Shown: in pieces, positions 1 through 12,706 of the stretch
Position numbering within the stretch: position 1 is the stretch's first letter
How the letters are laid out: the number at the start of each line of letters is the position of its first letter
Assembly: GCA_013399015.1 (NCBI GenBank)
Contig: VWZX01008142.1
Location: 62,001 to 126,000 of the forward strand
From: Galbula dea
Taxonomy: Eukaryota > Chordata > Aves > Piciformes > Galbulidae
DNA: 64,000 nt
Direction: 5' to 3'
Notes under the pieces: model-generated
Told to the model about the DNA's origin: nothing
Seen by the model: only the letters and a program-made list of their open reading frames with translations
The model's database searches: none
Program-made: the position numbers and the translations under genes

Positions 1-2176
1 CAATGTAGAATCCAGGTTTCTTCCTCTTAATGGGCAGAGAAAATGTGAGATATTTAAGATTCTAACAGTATGCAGATTCTGTGTTTTTGCAAAATCCTGT
101 TGTAAAACTAAACATTGAAAGCAGTTGCAAGAGCAAAGGCAAATTTAAGGACAGAAGTGGTAGGAGAAAAAGACCCCCTTTTGCCTTAGCAGAAAAAATG
201 AGTTACCTTCATTGCTTTTTGTCCTTTAATTGTCTCATCTTTACACTGTTAACCTGAGAATCTTTTAACATGGCATAGTTCACTATTTTTCTTGTGGCTA
301 AAATTTCTCTAATTATAGCTACTTCTAGTTGGACATCTATAGCAGGAACCAGTTGCCTAAACAAAAACACGTAGTGCCATTTCAGATGCATTACTGTGCC
401 ATTTGAGATGCCCTGCCTTCTGTAGGATACTGAAATAGGGCTGGCAGGTATGACATAAGACTTAAGGCAGATCTTTGCTTTTCTGGATCAGCAGTGGTTA
501 TGATAGAGCAACTCACATGGGACTAGACCCTTGTATTTAGTCCATAGCCTAAATCAATTTTCTTGACTCTTTGTATGGTTAAAGGACAGGTTGGCTGTTT
601 CAGAACATGGTTGTGTGTGCCTGTCTTAGGCATCTAGACAAGTCAGTCATCTCCTCAAAGTATTTGTTTCTTCTTTTACCAGGGAGCATAGGTGTCAGGG
701 TAAGTTCAGGACTCTATGTTATGGATGCCAGAAGTTAGTTATGGTATGTCCTTTGTGAATGAAAAAAATATGGAAATTATGGGCTTTTAATATAAAGAGT
801 TTGATTTGATTGTGGTGTTGAGATTTATCACTTGTAGATGATCTGTGGGAATTCCTGAGGATGAAACTGGCTAAAGCTCAAGTGAATTAAAGGTAAAACT
901 GCAAATCTGAATTATAACTTTTTTCTAAAATTAGTTGGTATTTAAAGGAATACAGAAATTCTTTTATTTGTTTAATCAACCTGGGGAATTTTACTCCACT
1001 GTATTACTGGAATAGATACATATATCTTTTTCTATTAAGCCATTCTTCTCAGTTTTAAACTGGCTTCTTAACTGTCACCTGTCTAAAGTAGATTTCTTGA
1101 AGACATGATGGCCTGGGGTTTGTGAGAGATAACATTATATTATCTTTTACTGTACCTGCTACTCTAGGAGGAGAAAACAGAAGTGCATTCAGCACACAAC
1201 CCACTCCTTTAGGTTCTGCAAGCTTCTCTGTTTTCTTCCATTATTTCAGTGCAGCTATTAAAAGATGTTACTCCTCTTACAAGACTAGCCTCATTTATTA
1301 CTATCTTAAGGAATGCAAGTCTATTAATAGTGGAAATGAGGTAAGGAGGTCAGGACTGTGAACAGAACACAAGATATAACCTTTAAAGTTATCCCTGTCT
1401 CACTTCAATTAGACTCTAAAATGATAAAAAGGTTCCTTTGACGTTCTAAACCAGCACAGGAAACGCAGCAGTGTGATACAGTTTCCAGTGCCGTTTGAAT
1501 GCCAACAGCATGATTCTGAGGTTTGGCCAAGTTGCTCAGCACAAAGCTCCAAGAGAGAGAAAAGGACTGTTAATGTCATTATCACACATCCCAAGAGATT
1601 CACAGAGGACAGAGGTGAACGCACCCCCCCTGTACCAGAGAACAGCCTCTACACTGTCTTACGATGCAAGTGGATTGCAAAAGCATAATAAACTCCAGAA
1701 CTGAAACTTTCCCAATTATACATATATAACTCCTTGCTTAATTTTATATTACCTTTGTTTGCCCTTTAAAATATTTAGGCATCATTACTGATACAGAAAC
1801 CCTTATGGTAGTTTTAGGAAGATTCTGTCATTTTGAAACAGAATGAGAATGGAAGCAAATATATTTTAGCTAAAAAGCTTAGGGACCCTTTTGAAAATAA
1901 GTGTTACAGGAGATGAGTGACCACCTTTTGAGTTAGATATGTCAATAAAGAATTTGTCTGTGAAGAGACTGAAGGTAGTCATCCTGTTAAGGCTCATCCT
2001 AAAACAGTGAAAAAAGCCTGTACAAAGCCATCTGTAGGATATTAGATCTTAAAATAAGGTTTAATCAGCAAGTGACTTAGAAACTATCTGTTGGGTTTGA
2101 GATCTAAAGTGACTTCCTGCCTATTGTTTTTTTTTTTTACTTTAGTATTCTAAATATATGCAATGATAATGTTATT
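1..2176. other. Non-coding unique DNA, no gene seen
   Basis: AT-rich sequence with stop codons in all frames at short spacing; open frames reach at most about 80 codons and none shows a domain. The only structured item is a possible exon at 1250-1340, with a long pyrimidine tract and AG before it and a GTAAGG donor after it. It is treated as a finding because such pairs arise often by chance. A run of T follows near 2127-2139. Confidence 0.7.
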
Positions 2177-2523
2177 CACAGAATCACAGAAACACAGAAT
2201 GTTAGGAGTTGGAAGGGACCTCTAAAGATCATCTAGTCCAACCCCCCTGCCAGAGTAGGATTCCCTAGACCAGGTCACACAGAAGTGCAGACAGGTTTTG
2301 AATGCCTCCATAGAAGGAGACCTACCACAACCTCTCTGGGCAGTCTGTTCCAGTGTTCTAGCACCTGAACTGGGAAAATTTTTTTCTTGTATTCACATGG
2401 AACCTCCTATGCTTCAGCTTACAGCCATTGCCCCTTGTCTTACTCCCTTTATACTGAAAAATCTTGTGTATAATGGCCACAAACTGATGAACTCTGAGTA
2501 TTTATAAATGTTTATTTCTTCCC
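2177..2523 (-). mobile_element. CR1 LINE, 3' end fragment
   Basis: The copy starts on the plus strand with CACAGAATCACAGAA, the reverse complement of the ATTCTGTG-type terminal repeats that end CR1 elements. It continues with the conserved block containing GTTGGAAGGGACCTCTAAAG and ATCATCTAGTCCAACCCC. The similarity carries on through the 'gggcagtctgttcc' segment and the 'cattgccccttgtc' segment and fades around the TATTTATAAATGTTTAT stretch. It is therefore a 5'-truncated minus-strand insertion of about 350 bases covering the 3' UTR and the very end of ORF2. It contains indels and stops and has no coding capacity. It is closest in this window to the copy at 45516-45682, suggesting the same subfamily. 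Confidence 0.93.
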
Positions 2524-3323
2524 TGTACTTTTTTTTCCTTTCCTTGCACATGTGGGAATATGTATGCATGGTTTCCTTGTTGGTTTTCTTTTGTATTCTT
2601 TTCATAGACTACTTTATGATAGGTTATGGTCTGCGAGTGATCTCTGGACCACAGGGCGAAGAACATTTTGAACGATGAAGACAGTTACCTATTTGAAGTG
2701 CTAGAAAACATAATTTGTTTGGTTAAAATGAACTTATGACATTATTTGCTGTTGAAAAATCATAGTCTACTAATACTAGCATTTATTAATAAGTGTCCAA
2801 GTCTGTAAGGTAATTAGCAGATGAGATAGAATACAACCTGCTGGAAAAGTCTCATCAGAGGACTTTGAGGATTTTATGCCATATTCTTCTGTTTAGGTAC
2901 TAATGATGAGGCTAGATAAGAGATCTTCTACTGCACAGGTTGTGGGGTGTGAACAAATAGGAATGAAAAATCTGCAGAATTCCCTGGAACTCACTTCAGA
3001 GCTGGGCAAGAGCAGCAAGTGTGTGGGAGATATTGGTGGTTGCACACAATCACAGTTTTGATAGGCTGTTTGGTGTCCCAGGGCTCTGTACTTAAATGAA
3101 TATTTTAGGGGGAAGGTTAGCCATAGTTCCTTGTTTTAAAGGTTCCCCTGGGAATATGTCATTATCAAGGCCACATCATGTTCCTAGCCATACTAAGCAA
3201 AGTAACTGTTGATTTGTTTGTTTACATTGTAGATCTGAATCCGAAGGACTTCTTTAATGCATGATCCTACAATGTATGTTAACGATAAGGTATGTGATGC
3301 CATCTTGTTAAAATCTTTCAATC

Positions 3324-3372
3324 ACTTTTCCTTAGCTTACCTTACCTTTTCCTTAGCTTACCTTACCTTTTC
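3324..3372. repeat. Tandem duplication, about 21-base unit
   Basis: A unit of the form CCTTTTCCTTAGCTTACCTT is repeated about 2.3 times head to tail with almost no divergence, which points to recent replication slippage. The strand is pyrimidine-rich. No functional meaning can be read from it. Confidence 0.85.
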
Positions 3373-4268
3373 TTGACCAACATTTTCCAAAAGTGCAGGT
3401 GTTTGTTTTGTCAGCTCTGAATATACAGAAACGTTGAGGCATGTCCTCACAAAGTCATTTTGTACCCTGTGTATGGGTTGTTTAGTTTTTGTTTCACAAT
3501 GTGCTAAACTTTTTATGATGATCATAAAATGAGAACAATCTGATACTATGTGTGCTTTGATTTGTGACATTCAACATTCCTTGAAAGGTAACTTTGCAAA
3601 AAATAATGGATGATAAATGGTTTATTGTAATTTATTCTGGAAAAAAAATAGAAAAATTAAAAAGTTGAAATTTATTTTATTTGGAGCTCTCAAGCACCTG
3701 GCTTTGATTTTTAATTTCAGTGGATAAAATTATCTTAGCATGATTCAGCTAGTCCCTTAAAGGAAAGTTTATGTTTTAGAAATTTTAACTTCACAAAAAA
3801 GTGGATATAGGTTATTTGAGGACTATTATATCCTGAGCTTTAGTAGAACATGTTTTCACACTTGAGAAGTCTTGGATTAGAGCATGACCAAATGTTTTAT
3901 GGTCTCATTCTCCATCTTCATATCTTACAAACTTGTTAAAACCAGTACCATACAAAGATGGTTTAAGTGCAATAATATGTAGTATTAGGAATGATAAAAT
4001 GGTGTAAGCTTTCTGATGTCGCTATTACTTCCTTGCTTTCTCAAGACAGAACGTCTGACCTCATTGATTTTTCAAAGAATGTTGCTTTTCTGGTGAAGTC
4101 TCTGTTTCAGCATGTACCTGTAGTGCTTCAAGATGTCAGGAAAAACTATATCAGGGCATGAGCATTTATATATAACCACTCTAAAAGGCCACTTCAGAAA
4201 AGCAGTATAGTGCAGACTTGCTGTGGCAAGAAGAGGTCAAACCACTGTGTAGTGACCATGCTCCTACA

Positions 4269-4314
4269 GTTTATCTTACAAAAGTCAATAAGTTTATCTT
4301 ATAAAAGTTAATAA
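4269..4314. repeat. Tandem duplication, 23-base unit
   Basis: Two adjacent 23-base units beginning GTTTATCTTA differ at only two positions (C/T at both). This is a local slippage duplication in AT-rich DNA; no gene is nearby. Confidence 0.85.
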
Positions 4315-4747
4315 GTTTTGATCCAAGGTTGGTATGACTTTGTTGCTGCTTGTTTCTGAATGTGTTATACTGGCAGTTCAAGCAAGTTAAAACAACTGGA
4401 ATAACAGATTTTCATTGCATATATGTAAACCTTTGTCAGATTTTTGTTTTTAATGCTTACCCAGTGACCTCAGACAGGCAATGCAGTGAAATCTGCAGAA
4501 ATATTGTCAAGGGTTGTGCATTGCTTAGGTAATGTTAATTCACTCTCTTTGGGAGAAGTTAATAAATCAGACCAATGGCTAAATGATGCTAACACATAAT
4601 CTGCTCATAGCCCCTAAAGAGTTATGTGAGCACTTGATCTAATGTACTTTCCTTCTAATCCATGGTCCTATTTACAAAGGGTAAAGTTGAGCAGAAAGTT
4701 TGAATTTCTTCATTACTGGACCTTTATCATGCAGCTAATACATTTTC

Positions 4748-4800
4748 CATATATATATGTACACTTTTATATATATATATATGCACACACACATCTGTAT
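4748..4800. repeat. TA/CA compound microsatellite
   Basis: Two runs of alternating TA, interrupted by GTACACTT, are followed by a short run of CA. This alternating purine-pyrimidine DNA is likely to be length-variable between individuals. Confidence 0.9.
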
Positions 4801-7800
4801 GTAAGTTATTTTACATTCTAAAATGCTTGCAACATATGATAACTGCTATAAATATAGTGGCTACTAATACTTTTTGTGTCATTAGTATCCATTGGCACAA
4901 ATAAGATCTTTATCTCTTATTACAATTTCTTGGTAACAAATGTTAAAACCTAGGAGTCTTCAATGAGGTTCTAGTTCTGAAAGATGAGAACAAATGTATT
5001 TCTCTGATATACTAAGTGAAGTGATGGATTCTTTGCCTCTTTGTATATTTAATCAAGTCTGGACGCCTTCTGGAAAATATTTGGACAAACGCCAGTGTTA
5101 GTAATTTAGAGTTAGGATGCAGAACTAGTTGATGGATTTTTTCAGAGACCATATTAAATGATCTTATGATTAAATGACCATATTAAATGGCTTTGAGCCT
5201 GGTGCCACCAGCAGGACTTTGGGTTTTTTGACTATGGGTCAACTTACATGATGTCAGGCCTGCTGGGGGCAGATAGGATGAAAAAGTTCTAAAACATCCA
5301 GCTGTCCTTTTTTCCATATAGAAGTTACTGAAATCCACATTCAAACAATTCTGCATGGCTTAGAACTGGAGCAGCTGCATATGCAGCAGCAAATTTGATC
5401 ACAGCTCTGGGTTTGTTTGCTCAGTTGCTCCTGGAAATCCATCAGCATCTGTAAAAATCCACAGTAGTAGAGCAGATAATATTGCAGTACAAGGCACTTT
5501 GTTCTCATTCGCATCTAAATGTTCCCATGTATCATCATCAAAAACTCACAGGCATAATAAGAATAGTAGGAATTAGACCTTATCATAGCACAAAACCATG
5601 GTCTTGTGGTCATCACTAATAAGCAACCTGTATCAGAGCATGTGAGTCATATCCTTTCCCTTTAGTTCTGCAAGAAAAGTGGTTATTTGCATCACAGCAG
5701 CTACCATACAGCCAGCATAAAATTAAAGAATGTATAGATTGGTCATATTAACCATTAACGGAATAATGGGTTTTTTTGATGTGCTAAAGGTGTCAGCAGA
5801 GCTGGTTTTGGGTGGAAAGTAATAGATTGTGACATGAAAGGCAAGACTGCATGTAATTATTTAAAACTTACGAAATATAAGAGGTAGCATCAAAGCTGTT
5901 CATTTTCTACAAACAGCAAACATGTTCTCAGTCTGCCTTCATCAAAACTTAACACTTACACTTAATGCCAACTCCTAGGCAACTGAGCTGGTTCTAGCAA
6001 AAGCTGTGTCTTGTTCTTCTGTCTATCATTTGTGCAGATCCATGAGTTTTTCCAGAGAAGTTCTTGTTTAGTGCCTGTTGCCCTTCATGGCATTGCCAAT
6101 GAAATACACACTGTTCAGGCAGGCTTCAGACAGCTTTTTGTATCCCATTTTTTTTTCTTTTTTTTTTCCTTCAATTTTGATGTTTTCTCTGTTTTGTTTT
6201 TCTTCTTGTTGGCTGGGGAGCCTGAACTCTTCCAGTGGCAGCTATGTCAGTTGGAGGTTATTGGCTGTACCTGCCTGAAATGCTTGCATAGTGGGGCTGG
6301 GAACTCCACATGGTGTGAAAGTCTCCTCCGTGCTTTAAATGGAATTTTCTCCAACAGGAAAATCAGATATTTATCCCAACATTATGCTCTGCAACCAACA
6401 GCCCTGGCAGAAGGAATGAAGTCTGTAAGACTGAACCAGTACTTAGTTTTCTACAGGAGTGCAGTGTTTTTCAGAATAACAGCCAAAGGCTAGCAACAAA
6501 AGTAGTCAATAGTGCAGATTCTTAGGGCATCCTCTGAATTATTCTTTGTCCTATAAACACTACCTAGTCTTCCTCCACACCACTCTGCTTTAGACGCTGT
6601 GCTTGAAATAGCTTACTAGTATAGAAACAGTTCCAGGAGCTTATTATAAGTGGCAAATTTTTGATGGTGTTAGGAGTATGTTCAGGAGTTACATGTCTAT
6701 ACAGCTACTTACTCTCTGCTTATTCTGCAGCTTTAAGTTGCTAAAGATGTCATTTACAAGTTTGTGTATAACTCTTGCTGTTAGGAAAAATTTCACCTCT
6801 TTTTTCTTTTCCATGGCTGAGAACCATCGAAGCAAATGAAGGATACATTTGTATCCATTCGCTGCTAGTCAGATATTAATTTTTGTAACATGCCACATTA
6901 ATTCTTAAGGGTTGAGATTTATTGCTCTAGCAAGAGTTGTTACAAATGTGCTTTACTGAGTATTTGTTATCTCTTGTAGTGATTTCATATGCATAGATGC
7001 ACATGCAGTATGCCTATGTCCTGATAGATGTCCTGATATTTGTTCAGATCCTTGGAAATCCAAGGAAAATCATGTATTCTTAGTGATATTACTTCATCTC
7101 TTTCTGTGCCTTACAGTAGATTGTTTCATTGTTAGTGTTCCACATTGTGAAAACAGTGTATGCTGCTTAGGCAGCTATTGCAGGAATCAGCTAAATGCAG
7201 ATCAGATAATGACTCTCCTGTCCAAGTGCTAAATAGAAAATAAATGTAGCTTAGTGTGGTATATTGGCCCTGACTGGATGCCAGGTGTCTTCTTAACTAT
7301 GTTATCACAGAGATGCTACATCCATTGCTGATGGGCTTGGCCTTGGCTAGCAGTGGATGCCTTTTGGAGTTGACTGGCTTTGACTCCATTGGACACAGGG
7401 GAAGCTTCTAGCAGATTCTCACAGAATCCGTCCCTGAAGACCTTCTGTGCCCCCCCGGCCACTAAAACCTTGACACACAAACCCAATACATCTAGTTAAG
7501 TAGCGTTTTGGTAGAAGACAATATTAGTGTTGATCTGGTCTTTAATTTATTTATTGTTTTACCAAGAGGCTACACATCAGAGAGGTTTCTTCCATGTGCC
7601 ATCTGTTTCCTTGCAATTCAGAGTGGTAGAATAATTTTCTGAAGAATTGCTGACAAGATGTGGCAAGGGAACAGTAATACATAAGGACGAGATTTCTCAT
7701 TAAAGTCACTCAGCTCATCTGTGATACAGCAAGCTCTTGATTTACACCGGTCACCTCTGGAGCAGGGAGGACAGTGACTGCTAAGTTACATTTTTTATTG

Positions 7801-8330
7801 CACAGGCTAATCGTGAGGTTCTTGACAGTAACTGGGATTGCTGTCAGATCAGTTTTCATGGCACAGACACACTTATCTAAGTGATGTTATTCTTGTTAGG
7901 CAGTTTATCATGATAACAGATGTAACCATAGATGCCTCTTGACCTTAGTTACTTCATAATGTCTTAATGTTGGCTGGCTGTTGTCATATCATTCCTTAGG
8001 GTTTTGCTAGGAAGGGGAGGTAGGACTGCACGAGGCTCCTTATGAATTAGAGCAGACCTCTTTTTCTGGCCTTGTGATAGAGATATTTTTTTTTTCCCCA
8101 TGTGTATCTCCTGGTCTTCTTTCATGAACAGAACCTTGGTTCAGAACACTGCTTCTGTTCTTGCTGAGCAGCCAGTTTATGGCACATTGGCACAGATGGA
8201 CATGTCAGCCAGCTGACAACAGTTGCAAGCAGACAAAGGAAATTGCTCTAGGACCATTTAGAAATTAGATATCCGAGATAGAAGCTTGGGTGGGGTGCAG
8301 AGGGGAAGGAATAATGTGATAGAAATGGGA

Positions 8331-8411
8331 GACAGAATGACAGATGTGGTGGTTGGAAGGGATCCCACAGGTCATCTAGTCCACCCTCCTGCTTAAAGCA
8401 GTACTATATAC
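8331..8411 (-). mobile_element. CR1 LINE, short degraded 3' fragment
   Basis: The stretch contains the CR1 signature GGTTGGAAGGGATCCCACAG followed by GTCATCTAGTCCACCCTCCT and GCTTAAAGCA. These correspond to the reverse complement of the CR1 3' region. The terminal ATTCTGTG repeats are decayed (GACAGAATGACAGA only resembles them), so this is an older or more damaged copy than those at 2177 and 45516. Similarity is lost after about 8411. Confidence 0.8.
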
Positions 8412-8794
8412 CTTGGAGAGCTGAGAGCACAGGGGGGCATACACAGGTAGGAAAGACCTGGACTAAAACAGAAAGAGGGAATATTGTCTTCCAGTTGAGG
8501 AACCATGTCTTCCCACAGTAAAATGAAAGCTACTTTTAAGTTATGATCAGCTCTTCCCCACCCCTGTGTTTCTATACATCAGTATTTCACAATTAATACC
8601 AGCTGTCTTATCAAGACTGTCCTCAAACTACTTGAAAGTACAGAGTAAGTTAAGCCTCTATACAGCATGAAAAAACAAGAATCCTATATAATGTGAAAAA
8701 AAGAAGAATCCATGATTATTGTATAAATATTTGGCTGGAATAAAGGAGTTATGTCTCCTTCTCTGATAAAGTGCAGCTGCTTTGCACATTTTTT

Positions 8795-8809
8795 GTTGTT
8801 GTTGTTGTT
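8795..8809. repeat. Short (TTG)n run
   Basis: Five TTG units follow a run of T. It is a simple repeat with no further structure. Confidence 0.8.
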
Positions 8810-11727
8810 AGTATATAAGGAGCCCTGGAATCAGAGGCCTTTTCCTACCTTACACAAATCTAAGTAAAGAATTGTAAGTTAGCTTTCAAGCAGAATCATG
8901 TTTAGTCTTGAGCTGCCAGTATTGCCAGGTGAATTCTAAATCTGTAACTCTGTGTTCTTTCTGGCTTATCCATTGTTAACAGGAGAAAAATAAATGAAAA
9001 ATCCAAGGTTGCAATTTCATCCCAAGCTCTGAATATACTAAAGGATGTTCTTAGTTTCATGTAGAAACATAGGTAAATGAGCTCAGGACATAATTCCAGC
9101 ACATTTTATGGGTTGGAGGAGCACTTCCTTAATTATCCATGCTATTATTTGGTGATGGGATGCTACACAGTTTGATTAGGAGTGACAGTCTGCTATTTAT
9201 CTTGCCTGGCTGATCTGAAAAATAATTAATTTTTCATAATGTTTCACTCCAAAATTTGCTTTTAACAGTGGTTATTCTACCCCTTCCTTCTCCCAGATGC
9301 TCCAAGGAAAATGTGAAAATGCAGCTGGAGACTATAAGAAAATCAAGATCACAGCACAAGGTAGAATATCTAATTAAAGTAGCTGTTTGGTAGACAAAAG
9401 GTGCGTGCCTTCAAGCAGTGACAGCCCCAGCTCTGTCATAAGGTCGTGGAGGTACTAACTCACATTAAGATGTACTGCTTTGCTTCATGGCAATACACAT
9501 TTGCTTTGATTTTGTTGCAAACCCTCTAGTTGGAAACTCTGGAAATAGGAGCCTAGAGGAACAGCGTGATTGGCTTGAAAAATTATTTTGTTGTGATTGC
9601 TAAACCAGTTGCACTCTTCCACCAGCTCACTGTGTCAGATTCACATAAGCATGCTCCAGTGCATAAGCACACTTGTAAGATGCTAAATTCAGCCAACCAT
9701 CTCTTCACTCCTCAAGGGCTAAGATAAAGAGGAGTTTGAGTGGCAGATACTGGAGGAAGAGACTAGCAGATCACAGAAAGCCAGAATAACTGCTGAATTC
9801 TGAGTCACTTTGTCAGATCCACTTAGTATTGCATTAATAATTCAGTAACAATAAGGATATTCTGAGCTAGGTGAAGAGAAATGGAAGATTCTAGAGTAGT
9901 CACTCCATTATTTCTCTCTGAGAAATATGAAACATTAGAGCAAAATTTGGTTGGCTTGCTCCAAGTAACTCCTCATGAAGCAACTTAAGAGTATGTTCTC
10001 AGAGAAAGTTCTGTGGTCCAACTAACCCCAGCATGGTCTTTCTAAGATGATCACTGCTGTCTGTTTCTTTTTGGCTCTTCTTCTAAGCAGGTAATCTACA
10101 TGTATGTGTGACCTTAGCCTGGAATCTATGCTGGCAATTTTCTAGAATACCAGCTCCTTGAATTGAGATTCATAACTCTCTGGCAAGGTAGTAATATGAA
10201 ACATCTGAGTCAGCCTAAAAACTCTACTTGGCTAACACTGTGTAAACAGAAAAATCAATTCCTGTTAGCTGCAATATTGCCAGGGTTTGTTAGAGTTAGT
10301 ACACAGGCACTTGAACATGCTGGTAACATGCAGCTTTGAAAGACTGGTAAGTTTTTGGACAAAAAAAAAGGTAAAACATATAAGATACTGCATATGAAGA
10401 TGAAAGATGCATGGTTTAAATTGAAAGCTATAGAGGTGTCACTGGCTTGAAGGAAATGTGTTTAAAGAACTGATTAGTGGGAAATTTTTGCCAACTGTTT
10501 TACTTTTTTTCAGAATTGAAAGGCATAATTACCTATTTGCAAATACACAATTCTAATTTGCCCATAAATACAAAATCTGTCTATGTAAATTACATATGGA
10601 TTGTTCAAAACTAAATTCTCTCTGTGTCTTTGTTCACTCTCATTTACAATCCTCGGTATTTCCAGTGAGTCTGCTAAGGAAACTTCTGAATATACCTGAA
10701 AGAATATACTTCTTGTGTTTGATCTCATAATTATGAAGAAAAATAAATTAAAAATACTCTATACTTCAGCATAGGAGGTCTCAGCAGCTTTGCAATCACC
10801 ATACAGGTGAAAGTTTAAGAACAAAACAGTGGTCCCTGACAGGGTATTTATCATCATGGGTCCTTTTGCTATTTCTTACTTGTCTTCCATAGGCAATGAA
10901 AAAGCTGAGAAGAGCAGCTGGCGATTTCTATTCATCTCTCTACCTGGGCCCTCTTCATGACAGGATTCTTATCTACACAGAAAGAGGGGAAGCTACTGCT
11001 GTTTCAAATGTGCTAATTAAATCAGGCTGATACTTTCATTCTACAAATATTTGCATGTGTTTGGTTATTTTTCTTGATGTATTTTTACCGTCTTTGTTGG
11101 TGGATGTGTAGACACAAATACATGCAAAGCTTAACCACACTTAGGGAAAGCTCCCAAAATGCAAAGCTTACAGTTTTTGAAGCTAAGTGGTAGTCTTATA
11201 TTTGACAGCAAATTTTTAGATATGTACTGAAAGGGAACACATTCACATTGCCTTTCATCTTAATAAACATACTCCTTTTTATCTTGTTTTTTGATGACTC
11301 TCAAATGATAAGGGAATCAAGACAAATGTCTGCATTCTGAGAACATGTTGAATAACTGTTGGAAAAAAAAGCAGTTTTGAGAAGAGATTTGCAACTGAAA
11401 GGTCCTATGTCAGTATGGTAACTTGCTTAGTATACCAAGAATAAGATAATTAAACATTCTTCTCAAGGTTACTGAAAAAAGGCCTGGTGTTACAATTTGG
11501 AGGCCTTTTAAAACACACAAAGTCCTAGCATTGTTTAAGCAGAACAGTCCTATCCTGATGATTTAGAGGGTTACATCACAAACTGACATTGACTAGAACA
11601 AACATTTAATGATTATGTAGAAGGCTCTACCTTATATCAAATCTGTACATTGACAAATGTATCATGCATATCTGCACACATCACCTGAGGTAGTGGAGTT
11701 TGGGCTTTGATAGATGTTAAGCAAGAA

Positions 11728-11753
11728 ATTCTTAAGAAGAATTCTTAAGAAGA
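11728..11753. repeat. Perfect 13-base tandem duplication, self-complementary
   Basis: ATTCTTAAGAAGA is repeated twice without change. The unit contains the palindrome TTCTTAAGAA, so the doubled segment can also fold on itself. Confidence 0.85.
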
Positions 11754-12691
11754 AAGTAATTCTAGCTATATATGCTCTCCATAGCAGAAGGATTCTGACT
11801 GTTACTGTTGACACTTGCTAAGGCATTGACTGGCTCTCACTTTGATACCCAATGGAAGACAGAAGGCATTTTTCTCCATGCTGCGGCTTTGCTTAGGTTC
11901 TCCCAATCCTGTTTGCAGTAAGGAGGCTTAAAGGGAGTCACCATTTGCTTTTGCCTGTAAGAGATTTATAGTGCCTTTCTCAGTTGGGTATTTGTTTTTC
12001 AAACCATTTTCTCAGATGAGTAGGGTTGAGGTTGTCTTGCTAAATAGGATAGGAAAAGATTTTAGCACGAGCACAGGTTAAGTACATCTTACTCATTTAA
12101 ATTCTTGCCCTAGGGTTAGACTTTTTTGTTTGAAATGCACCTCCTTAGGCTGATGATGTTAGACATCCTTAGTGAGTGTTTCCTGGTCAGATAGTCCCCC
12201 TATGATAGTTTGATTGTTGAGTATGGGGACTGAAATTGCTTGCACTTTGCATAATAAAATTACAGTTATTTACTGAGACCAGAACTATAATATTTACTCA
12301 CTGGCTTCCAACTGCAGCCTCAATTAATTTTTTGTGGAAATACTATTTAGAAATGAAGATACTACCAAATAGCAAAAGAGAAGTTACATGGCTGAGGCAG
12401 AATATTTTATTACAGAGGGTTCTTTCAGAAATCAAATCTATATATACCCATGAAACATAACAGAATAAGGCAAAGGAGGACACCTCCCATCAACTAGCCT
12501 TCTGTATGCTGCTTAAAATCTTATTTTCTCTGCTTTGGTAAAGCAGTACTGGCAGCCTCTGCTGAGTTTACACAAGAACAATAAATAGCAGAGTTGAATT
12601 AACAACCATGATCTGAATGATACCATAAAAATTACTCTGCAGCTTTAGCACTGTAGAACTTTCTGTATACAGAATTTTCTTCTTAGTTGTT

Positions 12692-12706
12692 CCACTGGGT
12701 GGCACA
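12692..12706 (+). promoter_or_regulatory. CTCF-like motif (weak)
   Basis: CCACTGGGTGGCACA agrees with the commonly used CTCF core CCASYAGRKGGCRSY at 13 of 15 positions; the mismatches are the central A and the last pyrimidine. One such near match per tens of kilobases is expected by chance, so binding is only a possibility. Confidence 0.2.

Larger units (their letters stand above)
2524..8330. other. Non-coding unique DNA with minor simple repeats
   Basis: No gene is recognisable. The 160-codon open frame at 6011-6493 owes part of its length to a T-rich run (about 6149-6172) that translates as poly-phenylalanine; it has no domain and no homologue I recognise. Local features are two tandem duplications (3324-3372 and 4269-4314), a TA/CA microsatellite (4748-4800), a 14-base palindrome GCTGCATATGCAGC (5374-5387) and a possible 57-base non-coding exon at 3233-3289. 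Confidence 0.65.

Noticed and set aside
6011..6493. 160-codon open frame, the longest in the window
   Set aside because: Its length depends on a T-rich run translating as poly-Phe, the rest shows no domain or biased codon use, and it lies in ordinary AT-rich DNA with no splice support at its 3' end.
10894..11031. 46-codon open stretch after a good acceptor (TTACTTGTCTTCCATAG)
   Set aside because: No usable donor follows before the stop, and the peptide is not recognised; chance is likely.
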